Positions 47,761 to 59,790 of a stretch of 64,000 nt of DNA are shown here, one piece after another. Under the pieces are notes generated by a model. It made no database searches. It was not told where the DNA came from and was given only the letters and a program-made list of their open reading frames with translations. The position numbers were made by a program, and so were the translations under genes. Each line of letters begins with the position of its first letter. Position 1 is the first letter of the stretch. The DNA is from Morinoia aosen. Its lineage: Eukaryota; Arthropoda; Malacostraca; Amphipoda; Talitridae. Location of the stretch: contig CM059563.1 of NCBI GenBank assembly GCA_030386875.1, positions 51,711,602-51,775,601 on the forward strand. Reading direction: 5' to 3'.

Positions 47761-48022
47761 GCTCTCCGTGGTACAGTGGTTAAGGGATCGGACTCGTATG
47801 TTGGAGTCGCGGGTTCGTATCCCGGCGCTGGCGCGGAGATTTTCCCCGTTGGGTATAAGGGAAAGCTCAAGCACAATACCCCACTCAACCCAGGTGTCGG
47901 AAATGGGTACCGGCTTTACGGAGGAACCGTCATGGTGTCCTATATATAGTGTTAGTTATAAGACATTTGAAAAACCAATGCTAAGATCATATGTATCAGG
48001 CTTGATTGGAAATAAAGCATCC
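47761..48022 (+). mobile_element. tRNA-derived SINE, copy 4
   Basis: The head folds like a tRNA: acceptor arms TCTCCGT / GCGGAGA, A box TGGTACAGTGG (47769-47779), B box GGTTCGTATCC (47812-47822). The common body follows, ending TGATTGGAAATAAAGCATCC. It has the best-preserved promoter of the four copies. No target duplication was found. It is not a functional tRNA gene, since the tRNA-like part continues into the SINE body. Confidence 0.9.
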
Positions 48023-49084
48023 CAAAGATGCCGATGTTAACCTAACCTTTAACCTTTATGTTAATATAGGATGGGAGAAAATTATTTGATTGAACTCAAG
48101 AAAAATTCTTACGATAGTATTGTCAGAGCACGAGTATGATTTATAACCGTTCTTAGGTGAGTTAAAGGACAAATGTTGTGCTATGTCATTTTTATTCGTG
48201 AATTTATGAAGCAATAAAGTGGTTAATAAGCTTCCACGAGCAGTTTCAATTTAGAAGTTTCCCAATAGGGTTCCAATGATAGCCCAACATCAACACAGGT
48301 GTGATTTTGTCTAAACAGCTGTTCACTTTGCGCAACCCCTACCCCGGCAGAAACGTGTTTACACGTTTTCACAAAATGTTCGTTTTTCAGTCGTCGACGA
48401 GTATACTCGTCTAAAACTTTACCTTCAAAAACCAGCTACCTACGTATATACTCGCCGATTTTAATTAAACCTTTGTAAGCCATTCTACGTGTGAAACGAG
48501 TATTCTGGTCAAATCGTGCGCCTAGCAGAGGCGATAGGGTAGAGCTGTGGGATTTCAAGGACATTGTTACTAGACTTGCTCCGACAGCCATTGTCGTCAG
48601 GTTTTTGTTTGCATCCACATTTCCATTCATTTTGAAAAGTACCATTCTAAATAATTTTATCTAGAAACTTACTGAGGAAATACTATTCTTTTATATGTGG
48701 AAATAAAATTCCTTTGTTTTATTTTTTTTGCTAACAACTTACAGTTTTCAATTTATTTTATTCATAATAAAAAGCAGGAAAAAGGAATCTCATTTACTAT
48801 GCATATTATAATTACTGCTAGATATTTGGTAACAATTAACAATGGTAACAATGGTAAAAAAATATGGTTCATAGGGAGACGAGTTGACTCGTTTTTGCCG
48901 ACAAAGGTTATTTTCCGAAAAAAAGTTAAACACATAATGAAAAGAATAAATAATTAGAAACTGTTTTCATAATCAGCATCAAAAATACTATATAGAACCA
49001 AAATCAAAAAATTAGTTGAAAAAAAGTTTGTAAGAAAAAAATTGTTGGGGAAGGGGTTAATTAAATCGCAAATTCACTAAAACT
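48023..49084. other. Intergenic DNA
   Basis: AT-rich, no gene seen. Confidence 0.45.
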
Positions 49085-49150
49085 TTAAGAGCCAAGAAAA
49101 TGCTAACAAAATTAGTCATTTTCATTCAAAAAAGAACAAAAACATGAAAA

Positions 49151-49177
49151 CGTTTCGGAGACCAGCTCCATCATCAG
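49151..49177 (-). other. Hammerhead-like RNA motif, copy 2
   Basis: Minus strand: CTGATGA, T, hairpin GGAG-CTGGT-CTCC, GAAACG. The stem keeps pairing although its bases differ from copy 1. Confidence 0.4.
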
Positions 49178-49431
49178 TTCTGTAAAATGCAAAGTATAAT
49201 CAATGTAACGTAAGCATAAAAACACGATCGGTAATAAATTCCAGAATATACAAAAAAAGAACAACTATGCATTGAACAATGTAACTTAAGCATGAACTTA
49301 GCTCCTATCCCCTTCAGATAGTTAATGCATAGTTGTTCTTTTTTTTCGTATATTCTGGAATTTATTACCGATCATGTTTTCATGCTTACGTTACATTGAT
49401 TATACTTTGTATTTTACAGAACTGACGATGG

Positions 49432-49448
49432 AGCAGGTCTCCGAAACG
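49432..49448 (+). other. Hammerhead-like RNA motif, copy 3
   Basis: Plus strand: CTGACGA, T, hairpin GGAG-CAGGT-CTCC, GAAACG. The variable base of CTGANGA is C here. Confidence 0.4.
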
Positions 49449-49513
49449 TTTTCATTTTTTTGATCTTTTTTGAATAAAAATAACTAATTTTATTGGCATT
49501 TTCTTCGCTCTTA

Positions 49514-52208
49514 TATTTTTGAGTGTGCTTTTATTGTATATTCTAATGATCATAATACATTTGAGACATTTCATACTATTTATAAATTTTCATCCTACCT
49601 AGATAGAGAGTTAAGCCAGCGGCTTTTTCACTGAACAAAAATTGAGCCTATCGTGATTTTATTTGTACAGCGCAGCCAGAAATAAAAAGCCAAGAAATGC
49701 AGTATAGTCATTACTCACCAAATGATAATTGTGAAGAACATCCAAAACGTGTTTCTGTAATCGTCCGAGGGAAACAGCTGCGTTAATGAGTAATTCAAAG
49801 ACAAGAACAGCAATATGATTTCATTAAATGACATAATTGACGACTGTGGGGATCATCTAAGATCAACAGGTGTGCAGATTGCCCGCAACAAATAGATGTG
49901 GTGGTCATTTAAGGTGACATCTGTGGTGATTATTGAAGAATAAGAGATGAGGTAATCATCTAAGAATAACAACTGTGGTGATCATCCGAGGAAAACAGCT
50001 GTTGTGAGCATACAAATAGAAATTATGACATGAATATCCCACTTTGAATATTCCAAAAAGGTGGATATCATTGTGAATGTTGCATTTCTTATATCTGTAG
50101 GCGGAAGTACTGAATGTTGGTGGTTTCTCACGACTTTCTTACGCGAGGCACCCGACGCACAACCAAGAGAAAAACCAAGCGCAAGACAACAAGACTGTAA
50201 CCTTTGCTTTAGGCCTATTTGAACCAGCTTTATTATTTAATATGTCAATTCTGAATTTATCAAGGGTTGGGAATGTTGAACAACGAGCCCTCACGAGTAT
50301 ACGAACCCACGACATTAAACGTAGAAACGGAATCCTGAGACCAATTTCGAATAAATTTAGGTAGTCTCACAATACTAGTACTGAGAAGCTGATTAAACTC
50401 TAACTTATGAGTCAAATCTGACCCTCTACTGCCCCGCCTCCACCCTCTCTGTCTCGTGTACACAGCAGAAGCTATGTGCCTCCACTGCATGCTGTGTCTC
50501 TGAGACGCAAAAGGGGGGCAAGGAAGAGGTGGGGCGGAAAGGGAGAGGAGCACCTTCGAGCGATCACTCCGGCCTGCTGGCCTGACCACTAGGGTTTTTT
50601 GACAGTTGGTGCATTGAATTGAAAATCGTCTAAGGGAAAGAGAATCAGTTCCTTCTCAATTAATTTCATGACGGACGAGTGATAATATGGCTATGGTTTT
50701 ATATAGAAGCCTCCGCTGCCCGTACCGAGGACGCTGACAGAGGGTCTGGTGTAGGTATCTGCGTCATGAAACCAAGTCCTAAGTTCTGGCGGAATAATGG
50801 AATAATAATTTAGGCCAGGAATAATCTTTCCCGTGCCCATTAGATACAACCTAGTTCATGAATCGCGACTGCTTGTGACAGAATAAAACACATTTTATTC
50901 ACTATGGTCATTAAGGCATTCACAGATACCGAGGGGAGAATGAAGAAATTGAGAAGGGAAGGAAAGGGGGAAAGAAGTGGGCAGGCGGCCAGTGTGCACC
51001 CCTCATTGCCTTCCTGGTCACAGTCTTCCATTAAATTCACGTCACAGAGTCCCTCTCATCGCCCAAATACCTCAATCGGTGTCGGTATCTGAATCAGATG
51101 ATACAGCTTCATCATCGATATTTTCTTGCCTTGACGAACTTCACTGATTGAACCGATTGTATGAAGCCAGAAAACGAAGCATTTGGGATACACATTCGTT
51201 TGAGAATTTAAAACTGATTTTGAGGTCGAACGCAATCGGCTAACATAAATTGTTTATTCAGCCCTGTTGAGCAGCTATCCAGCTACTCTTGGACGTCGCT
51301 GTTTCAAAAAAGCCAATGAAGCGTTCTTCACCCGAGCAAATGACACATTGAGAAATTCCAAGCTGTACCACCTGCTCACTGCATCGGGAATAACGACAAA
51401 TGATGGCGACAGTGTTTGGTTTAACTTTTTCCTGTTCTCCCTGAACCAACCCAATGCGTTGTAATGCATCTCATGTTATCAACTTTTTAGGAAATAAACG
51501 GTTTTTCATTCTTTTCTTTCCTTCTTTCTTTCTTTCTTCCTATCTTTCTTTCTGTATCAAGCGGTGGAAATAAGTCTGCATATGCAGCGCAACATTAGAC
51601 AATAAAAATGGAAATTTTTTGGCTATGCACACAATTTTTCGCTTTCCTCTATAACTTTCACTTCACAGCCCAGGTTCTTCACTAGCAAGAGAAGTCGAGC
51701 TAACTTTGCGTCGGCATCGAAGTCACAGCGTGTCTCAGAGGGTCAGATGCCCTACTTTAACAACATGAAGCCTAAATTTTGTGGAAGGTAGTTCCAAATC
51801 CGTCTTTTCCAAAAGGAACCGCACACAGTCTTGTAGGTTGACTTTGCGTAGGTTGGCTTTTGTTTTATGGTATTTCGTATACATACGACGCTCCAACCCC
51901 CTGCGCACTGGGTATTCTTAATACCCAGTATACGTGTGTTATCTATGTGAGGGCATTCTCAAACACCTGGTCACGAATGAGGATATTAAAAAAATTGTAT
52001 ATATGGAGATTTGCCTCATCGTGCAGTACCAGACAAATAGAGCATTTGGCAATCGAAAACATTAGCGGTTTTGATTTCCAATAACAAGAGCTATAGTGAC
52101 ATCAGTGTCAAAAGAAGCAGTGATTATTTTCGACCGAACACCCATGGTGATATTGCATAACCAGGAAGTTTAGTGGAAAATCTCGATCGCATGCATGTGA
52201 GGGGCTAG
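49514..52208. other. Intergenic DNA
   Basis: Contains diverged tandem GTGGTGATCATC-like units at 49750-50000, a GC-richer patch at 50420-50590 with no product, a (TTTC)n run at 51509-51555 and a small hairpin ACTGGGTATT/AATACCCAGT at 51907-51929. No gene recognised. Confidence 0.45.
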
Positions 52209-52542
52209 GTCATCACTTCACACAATCTTAACATCCCGTCAAAGTCAGTACCTCACACAATCTCAACTTCCCGTCAAAGTCATCTCCTCACACAATCTTA
52301 ACATCCCGTCAAAGTCATCACCTCACACAATCTTAACATCCCGTCAAAGTCATCACCTCACACAATCTTAACATCCCGTCAAAGTCATCTCCTCACACAA
52401 TCTTAACATCCCGTCAAAGTCAGCACCTCACACAATCTCAACTTCCCGTCAAAGTCATCACCTCACACAATCGCAGCATCCCGTGGTAGTCATCCCCTCA
52501 CACAATCTTAACTTTCCGTCAAAGTCAGCACCTCACACAATC
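52209..52542. repeat. 35-bp minisatellite, about 9.5 units
   Basis: The unit is CATCACCTCACACAATCTTA + ACATCCCGTCAAAGT. Units differ at CATC/CAGC and at ACATCC/ACTTCC. One unit near 52465-52490 is more diverged. Confidence 0.96.
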
Positions 52543-54494
52543 AACACGGTCAATAGATCTTTTATCTATGAAACAAACTCAATATAGAATACTATAAACA
52601 TAACCTGTACTAGATTCACCTTAGGTCTTAAAATGATCACTAGCAAATATAATTATGCGTAAGTCGATCTCTGATCATCATCTAGTTGTGTCTCCTCGAA
52701 ATATAATGGTCATGAACAATTAGATTTCGAGAACTCTGAACAACACTGCATCCCCTTATCGGGTTCTGCTTTTCTTCTGAGTTGAAAGACGTAATACCAG
52801 GATTTGCTTTCTCCTAATTTGATTCGACAATTTACGTACATATCGTATCGCTGCTAAAGTAGAACGAACTTAGAATCATAAAAGTTTGCACTATGAATGC
52901 CCAGCACTCTATTCAACAGCAGTATTCTCTCAGAAGGAAATTGTTTTACCCGTAATTCACAGTCCATCGAGGTGCGTGGTAAATATAGGTACGAAATTGA
53001 AGTATGAGGTAAATAATAATCTACATGTTTCGAAGCCCTTGGTTTGCAATTGTTCTCTGTTCCATTCATTATAAGTTACAAGTCAAAATACCTGTTCAAC
53101 TGTGTTCGAGTACACTAACAGCCATTATGCAATAACTGAACTATCTTACATCGAAATTTCCTTCACTGCGCTCAATCGATTTTATGGAACACTTGTTAGA
53201 TGGTGTTCATCCCCCACTACTGCCAAAACGCACTAAAGTCCAACGAGGTTGGCATGTGTTTTCGAACCTCATCTCTTTGATCTAGTTGACAAATGAACGC
53301 TCACAAGCACAAGCCTCACAGCAACTCAGCAAATAGCAGGGAGCTATTATTCCGCACTTTGTTTCATTCAATTTTTTCAAATGATGAGCAAGATATACCA
53401 ACAGTAAATTGCTGACCAGTACGTCATCCTTGCTCTACACTCTGACTGACGTTAGTACAACAATTCGCTGCAGGAGACTCGAACAAAGATAACAGATTCG
53501 TGTGAGAGCCTTCAGATAAATTCATTCCAGCTGGAGCGAAGTAAAGTTAGGTTGAATGCAAGCAACATCTTTCAATAAAACTTCAAAAAAATAGCGGTGT
53601 AAAGGGCCCGTCATAAGTGATTAAAATATCTAGCTTAATTTCAATGTGAGACAAATTAAATCTCTTTTATATTCCCATATGTAAATTCTTAAGAGGTGAC
53701 AAAGAGATGGACCAGCCAAGTAAGCATTATCTGTGTATTATCATTTAGTGGATGCACAGTGTTCATGGGTTGCTTGCTTCCTTGCTTGGTTAGTCTGCGC
53801 GTCCCAACTCCCACCCTGTTGACTGTATACCTGAACTCTCCAGAACGACTAAATATCTGTTTTGTTACTCATTTTAACTCTTCCTAAGTTATGACTGAAA
53901 TTCATCCATGATGCTATCTTAACATGAAAATAAAAGAATCAAAAGAAGTAACGGATCAAAAAGTATAAATTAAGAACTGATTAGACGTATGAATTGCAGT
54001 TCTAACTTGATAACATTGCCTGCAGATCGGTTTACTAGCATAAACTGATCTTTTTGCTGGCTTGCTTGTTGGGTTATTTGCTAGCTTCCTGACTTACTTG
54101 TGTCTGTGCGCACTTCACTTGCAGATATGTTGTATGTCTAAATTTATCACCCTGCTTTCACTATTGAGTTAAGATTGGAAAATTCAATGGTCAAGATTGG
54201 AAAAGTTAGATCACCTTTAGTAAAGATAAAGGGCAGAATTGAACTTCTGATTCGTATTGCAGATCATTCCAGCTTTCTACTTTTGCTTAGGAAGAAACTC
54301 AAGTTACGCCTGTAGTAACGCTCCATGCTAATTCTACATGAATTGCAGTCGATATAATTTTCTTCGAACACAGCTGTTCATTTGATGAGGAATATTCTCC
54401 ATCATCTCTTCAGACACACGGACCAACCAACCAAGAAAAGAGCAACTGTGTATTATTCATCACTATTATTATTATTATTCGTGTACATCTGTGT
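52543..54494. other. Intergenic DNA
   Basis: AT-rich. Short GCTT/GCTTGCT runs at 53765, 54055 and (outside this block) 57655 hint at a dispersed repeat. No gene. Confidence 0.4.
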
Positions 54495-55045
54495 ATACGC
54501 GACCCGTCAAAAATGGCTGGATTCGATATTTCCCTTGAATAAATTTTCCAGATGTAAATGCCAAACAAATGTATCTGTCCAAATAGTAAACGCGATTGAA
54601 ATGTTCTTCTTATTACAGATACAGTAATTGTGCATCGTTGATACTTTGACCGCAATTGATGAAACTGAAGGTCACTATTCATCCTAAATTTAAAATTAAT
54701 TTAATAAGAAATTTTAAAAATAGCAAATCATAAACTGAATCATGCTTTCATTTAGCTTTAATTAGGTAATGATGAAAATTGAGTTTACGAAACTGGTCGG
54801 TCAGCGGCGTTATGAAAATCCCCTCACTGGCCTCCGGTGGCGCACGTTGTGGTCAGAGTTTTCAGAGCGTGACAGAAACGGATCAATTAACCAACCAAGC
54901 ACCAACTCAATATAACTGTAGACACCTGGCCCATAGTAATAACATAGGAGAAATTACGTACAATAAATATGTGAATTTATTTATTTCTTTAAGGAGACAC
55001 CTGGGGTTTTATTATATAATGATTTTTAGTCTAAAAACTTTTGAA
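54495..55045. repeat. Dispersed repeat, copy 3
   Basis: GACCCGTCAAAAATGGCTGG, GGATTCGATATTTCCCTTGA, AACATAGGAGAAATTACG and GGGGTTTTATTATATAATG follow in the same order as in 4358-4860. The middle (54640-54930) has sequence absent from copy 1. Confidence 0.65.
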
Positions 55046-55210
55046 AAGATTTGCTGTTACTTTTCCTGCTATACGTTGCATTTTCTGAACAATATATTGA
55101 ATTTTCATTTCAGGAATATTTGTTGGCTCCTAAACAAAAGTGAGCGGATACCAGATTTTTTATATAATTTGAATTATTGGAAATATTGGAGACAGGAGAT
55201 AGATTAATAC

Positions 55211-55262
55211 AAATATATATATATATATATTCATATGTTTATACATATATATATATATATGT
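55211..55262. repeat. TA microsatellite
   Basis: Two (AT)n runs separated by a short spacer. Confidence 0.95.
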
Positions 55263-55600
55263 AAATCTATCTACCTATATATATGTGTATGTATTTTGTG
55301 TAATCAACACGGTAATAATATGTACAGTGTAACAAGAAAGAAAGAAAACCCGCTTATTTTAAACTAAGCCTTTATATACAAATACTGTTACACATCGGAT
55401 TTTAAATATTTCTTAACATAAAGTTCCTAATTGATGGAAAACGCATTAAAGGTGGAAAAGATTAGGTAAAACGAATGAATTAAAAATAAATGGACAAATT
55501 TGAACTCTTTAAAGAGAACATACATAGGTTCACTTCAGTAAGACTCCAGTCATGTAGTCATTTTCTAAACTGCTATCAACGCGAAGTACTATACTATTGC

Positions 55601-56430
55601 CAAATTTTCTGTCGCTAACACTGAAGATTGAAAGTACGAGTTGATAGTGGTAGATTTTCTGTCGCTAATACTGAGGATTGAAAGTACGAGTTGATAGTGG
55701 TAGATTTTCTGTCGCTAATACTGAGGATTGAAAGTACGAGTTGATAGTGGTAGATTTTCTGTCGCTAATACTGAGGATTGAAAGTACGAGTTGTTAGTGG
55801 TAGATTTTCTGTCGCTAATACTGAGGATTGAAAGTACGAGTTGATAGTGGTAGATTTTCTGTCGCTAATACTGAGGATTGAAAGTACGAGTTGATAGTGG
55901 TAGATTTTCTGTCGCTAATACTGAGGATTGAAAGTACGAGTTGATAGTGGTAGATTTTCTGTCGCTAATACTGAGGATTGAAAGTACGAGTTGATAGTGG
56001 TAGATTTTCTGTCGCTAATACTGAGGATTGAAAGTACGAGTTGATAGTGGTAGATTTTCTGTCGCTAATACTGAGGATTGAAAGTACGAGTTGATAGTGG
56101 TAGATTTTCTGTCGCTAATACTGAGGATTGAAAGTACGAGTTGATAGTGGTAGATTTTCTGTCGCTAATACTGAGGATTGAAAGTACGAGTTGATAGTGG
56201 TAGATTTTCTGTCGCTAATACTGAGGATTGAAAGTACGAGTTGATAGTGGTAGATTTTCTGTCGCTAATACTGAGGATTGAAAGTACGAGTTGATAGTGG
56301 TAGATTTTCTGTCGCTAATACTGAGGATTGAAAGTACGAGTTGATAGTGGTAGATTTTCTGTCGCTCATACTGAGGATTGAAAGTACGAGTTGATAGTGG
56401 TAAATTTTCTGTCGCTAACACTGAGAGTTG
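55601..56430. repeat. 50-bp satellite-like array, 16 full units plus a partial
   Basis: The unit is GATTTTCTGTCGCTAATACT + GAGGATTGAAAGTACGAGTTGATAGTGGTA split here for length. The inner units are nearly identical (one T change at about 55792, one C at about 56367). The first and last units share the variant AAATTTTCTGTCGCTAACAC, so the edges look older than the middle. Confidence 0.97.
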
Positions 56431-56476
56431 TGGGGACAACTGTGGTAGCGGTATCATTGCTTACAAATGCTGATAC

Positions 56477-56524
56477 TCATGAATATTATTTGGTTTAAAA
56501 TAAAATGAAAAATAATATTCATGA
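56477..56524. repeat. Inverted repeat, 15-bp perfect arms
   Basis: TCATGAATATTATTT (56477-56491) and AAATAATATTCATGA (56510-56524), 18 bases apart. The right arm and following bases (ATTCATGAACAGAGAT) recur at 59029. Confidence 0.85.
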
Positions 56525-56689
56525 ACAGAGATATACACTCGTTTTCATCGTTGCTTGATACACGTAGCGTTAAAATTGAAAAAAAGCTCACTTGAGACTC
56601 TCACCTCGTAAGTATTTATTTCGGCATATTATTATTATGAAAGTTGGTTTGACGCTCACTAGCCGCAACAAAGGCTATCTCGAGAGACC

Positions 56690-56870
56690 GAAAAACGGGG
56701 ATCATTTAGTACGGATTGTAGGAAATGGAAAATCTATACACAAGGTGTGCTCCCACACAAAATACCCTGCACATGGAAACAGTGAGTTAAGAATGGAGGA
56801 AAGATTTGGAAGAGATAGCAAAGAAGGCGAGACAACAGAAGAGAGCATAGGGGTCACGAAAGAAAGAACT
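56690..56870. repeat. Dispersed repeat pair, copy 1
   Basis: About 180 bases (ATCATTTAGTACGGAYTGTA ... GAGAGCATAGGGGTCACGAA) closely similar to 59517-59705. Confidence 0.92.
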
Positions 56871-57298
56871 CACAATAAGCTATCTATTGCTATTGTAGTC
56901 AAACAGTATCTCTTCTAGAGGCGCCAGTTACCACAGCATGGGATAGACTACCCTAACAACAACCTTTACATATTGGCTATCCTACTCGCTCTGAAGGGGC
57001 ATGCATTTTAATTATAAAGAAAAAATCCTTTACAGAAGTGTCAAACAGTAGTCAAAAGTCTTAAACTGAGTTGAGCTAAATCTTCTCCAAAAAGTTATGT
57101 TCTATCCGGGTTATCCGGGTTAGATTTATATTTGACACACACAACACTGGTGATTGAAATTTCATTATTATTGATAAAAAAGCCCTGACACATACCTCCA
57201 TTTGAGCGGCTACCCAGCCATGGACCTGGGTTGCGGGATGCACCTGAAAAGAGCAGTTACCCATTTATACATCTGGGTTGAGTAAGGCATCAAAATTA

Positions 57299-57328
57299 CC
57301 CCCCCCCCCCCCCCCCCCCCCTCCCCCC
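57299..57328. repeat. Poly-C tract
   Basis: 23 C, one T, then 6 C. Tracts like this are prone to assembly and sequencing length errors. Confidence 0.97.
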
Positions 57329-58978
57329 AGAACAAATGAATGAAAGAGCGACTTACCTCCTATACTAGATAGAGCAAATCAAATACCCGAGTTTTAAAAG
57401 ACGCGCGCAGCGGCTGTGGTGTTGATTGTAAGATGTGTGTAGTCACCACCATCTTCCTCATGCCATCTTCAAAAAGTGAGCTCAAAAACGGCATTGTATA
57501 CTAATTCGAATAAAACAATATACAATTCACCAAGTATTTTTTACTTTTGTTAATAGCTTTTCAAAACGCGGGCGTTTGATTTGCTCCACCCTGTATGTCT
57601 AGATTGAGTGTACCTAGAACACCCGGTTGCTTGCATGTATGATTTTACAAACTTGCTTGCCTGCTTGCTTTTGCTTGCTTGCTGGTATTCGTCCCCGCTC
57701 AGCTATGAGTTATAACACGGGACTTTGGATAGATGAGTAGGGAATTGTTAGAGATCGTCGTTTGCTAAAGAAAAAACACAGTGAATTTGCCGGGGTCACA
57801 CTATATTTTCTGCAAAATAGTTTATTGCATTGTCCTCTAAAATGCCCATTATGGTCTCGTCTCATGTAACTTCAATTATTTTTTCTCTCATAATCTTTCC
57901 CTAGTGAAAAAGCATTCTAAATGTTAAGACTCTAATACGTGATTCTTGAAGTGATATTCACCATCGTTTTTAAGCGTCCACTAAATATTTTCATCCCCTG
58001 CTTAAGTATGAACTTATATTATGTTAAGGATTTAAGAATCTAAATTCTATCAGTGATGCCATTTTTCAATCAAACTTGACTAATGTCTTTAAATCAATTT
58101 CATTCCGCAAAAAAAAAACGAGCTTAAGCTGCTTTTTGGAGAGAATTTCTGTTTTTGTATTAGAATAATGCAAAAATATCAGGACGCTTGGTGGAAATGG
58201 CTGCAATGAAATTGATTAATCAGAAAAACCCATGAAAATTTCGACTGCTACACTACAAACCGCTCAAAAATTTCAATTGAAATGCTGTAAAATGTACTAA
58301 GCCTTCAAATAAGACGCGATAAGATGGGTTTAAGCATCTATTGAGAAATCGAAAAAAACATGTAATAACGAAGCGACAACCTACAACTGGTACCCAATCT
58401 ACAGTTAATTGTTGAGCAGAGATATTTGTCAACCGTTGAGATGTTGCTTAAAATCCGAGGGATTTTGATGAGGTACAGACTGAGTGGCACAAACCAAAGC
58501 ACTATTGTGACTTTTAAACATGTAATTTTGCATAAAACCTGAATCAGTTTTGACAATAAACAGGGGTGATAGATAGCGAATATTCGCTGTGGGTTATCAC
58601 TGAAAAAAAAAACACAGCCAAGTTCGGCACTAGGTACCGCAAACTTTTGATGCAGCCCATGACTACAGAAAAGTTCGCCACCGATCATTGTCGATTACCA
58701 CATATGCCACGGGAAAAAGATTTAATCAATAGTAATCATTAGACGCCGACAGCCCTCGTCAGAAATCAATGCCAGTGTCTTCAGTAATTTCTGATGGCCT
58801 GATAGCAAGGTGAAGTGAACACCTGTAGCATGCGTACAATGGAAAACACTTCCTTAAAAAATCGGATATCCAAAGGATGTTTGGAAGAAAAAAAGAGAGA
58901 AAAGTAGCGCTGTTGCTGCAGAGTGAATGTGTGGCATATAATAAAGTGAAATTTTTACTACCATAAATTCGGCAGGCA
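57329..58978. other. Intergenic DNA
   Basis: AT-rich; a minus-strand frame at 58338-58688 shows no recognisable domain. Confidence 0.4.
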
Positions 58979-59012
58979 AGTAATTATGCAAAAACGTTTT
59001 TGCATAATTACT
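58979..59012. repeat. Perfect 34-bp palindrome without spacer
   Basis: AGTAATTATGCAAAAAC followed directly by GTTTTTGCATAATTACT. It overlaps a second inverted pair, CTCTGTTCA (59011-59019) with TGAACAGAG (59033-59041). Confidence 0.97.
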
Positions 59013-59170
59013 CTGTTCACGGAAAATAATATTCATGAACAGAGATAATCGTTGTTTGATACATGTGGCGTTGGAGTTTTACCAAAAAATGAATTCTAGC
59101 TTTGTACAGGAAAAACGACCTTGAAGGCACAAGATAATAGTGGAGGCATGAAACACCTGCGTTTTTTCAG

Positions 59171-59285
59171 ATCTAAGTAGCAGAGGAGGATGAGGATCAG
59201 AGTGACATACTTGGTGGCGATGATGGGGCTGCTGGTCACCACCACGATGCTTCTGACCCGTTCCCTGCAACGCTCCCAGGCCGCT
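59171..59285 (+). pseudogene. Sulfotransferase signal-anchor exon, truncated copy 2
   Basis: After TTTTTTCAG (ending 59170) comes the same 5' leader as in copy 3 and an ATG at 59190 opening MRIRVTYLVAMMGLLVTTTM. Six bases are missing after LLT, and the similarity stops at CAGGCCGCTC (59285), so the stem end and the GTAACT donor are lost. No minisatellite or catalytic exon follows. A dead exon fragment. Confidence 0.8.
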
Positions 59286-59516
59286 CAATCGATTCGATTA
59301 TCATTTTTTAACGAAACACAAAAATAAAAAATATCATCATTTTAATCACAAGTTTACTCCGCTAAATTTTATATCTGGACATTGTCATTGACTTTTAAAA
59401 TTAACTCAATCGTCACTAAATACCCAACACAAGATCCACTAAATGCAAGTCGCAACAAAAATTGTTCAGAGCAAGTATTATGTTGCTGTTGAAATACATT
59501 TCATTTTTGAATATAA

Positions 59517-59705
59517 AATGGAAGGGACCGAAAGGCAGGAATCATTTAGTACGGACTGTAGGAAATGGAAAATATATACACAAGGTGTGTTCCCACACAA
59601 AATACCCTGCACATAGAAACAGTGAGTTAAGAATGGAGGAAAGATATGGAAAAGATAGCAAAGAAGGCGAGAAAACAAAGGAGAGCATAGGGGTCACGAA
59701 AGATA
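59517..59705. repeat. Dispersed repeat pair, copy 2
   Basis: Matches 56690-56870. It is followed by a degenerate GAAAGATAGAAAAGATGAAA simple repeat to about 59790. Confidence 0.92.
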
Positions 59706-59790
59706 GAAAAGATAGAAATGATGAAAGATAGAAAAGATGAAAGATTTCGTGAAAGATAGAAAAGATGAAAGGTCACGAAAGATGGATAAG

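Larger units (their letters stand above)
49085..49513. repeat. Foldback element with arms of about 190 bp
   Basis: The left arm (49085-49274) and right arm (49322-49513) are inverted copies joined by about 47 unique bases. They are highly similar with scattered substitutions. The outer ends read TTAAGAGC...GCTCTTA. Each arm carries the hammerhead-like motif, so the two motifs face opposite ways. It is probably either a MITE-like element or two copies inserted head to head. Confidence 0.92.

Noticed and set aside
47761-47835. tRNA gene by A and B boxes (also the minus-strand heads of the other SINEs)
   Set aside because: The cloverleaf-like part runs into a conserved SINE body shared by four copies, so it is a SINE promoter and not a tRNA gene.
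52209-52542. CRISPR-like regular repeats here and in the other arrays
   Set aside because: Units are contiguous with no unique spacers and the DNA is eukaryotic; these are minisatellites.
56215-56457. 80-codon minus-strand repeat frame
   Set aside because: By-product of the 50-bp array.
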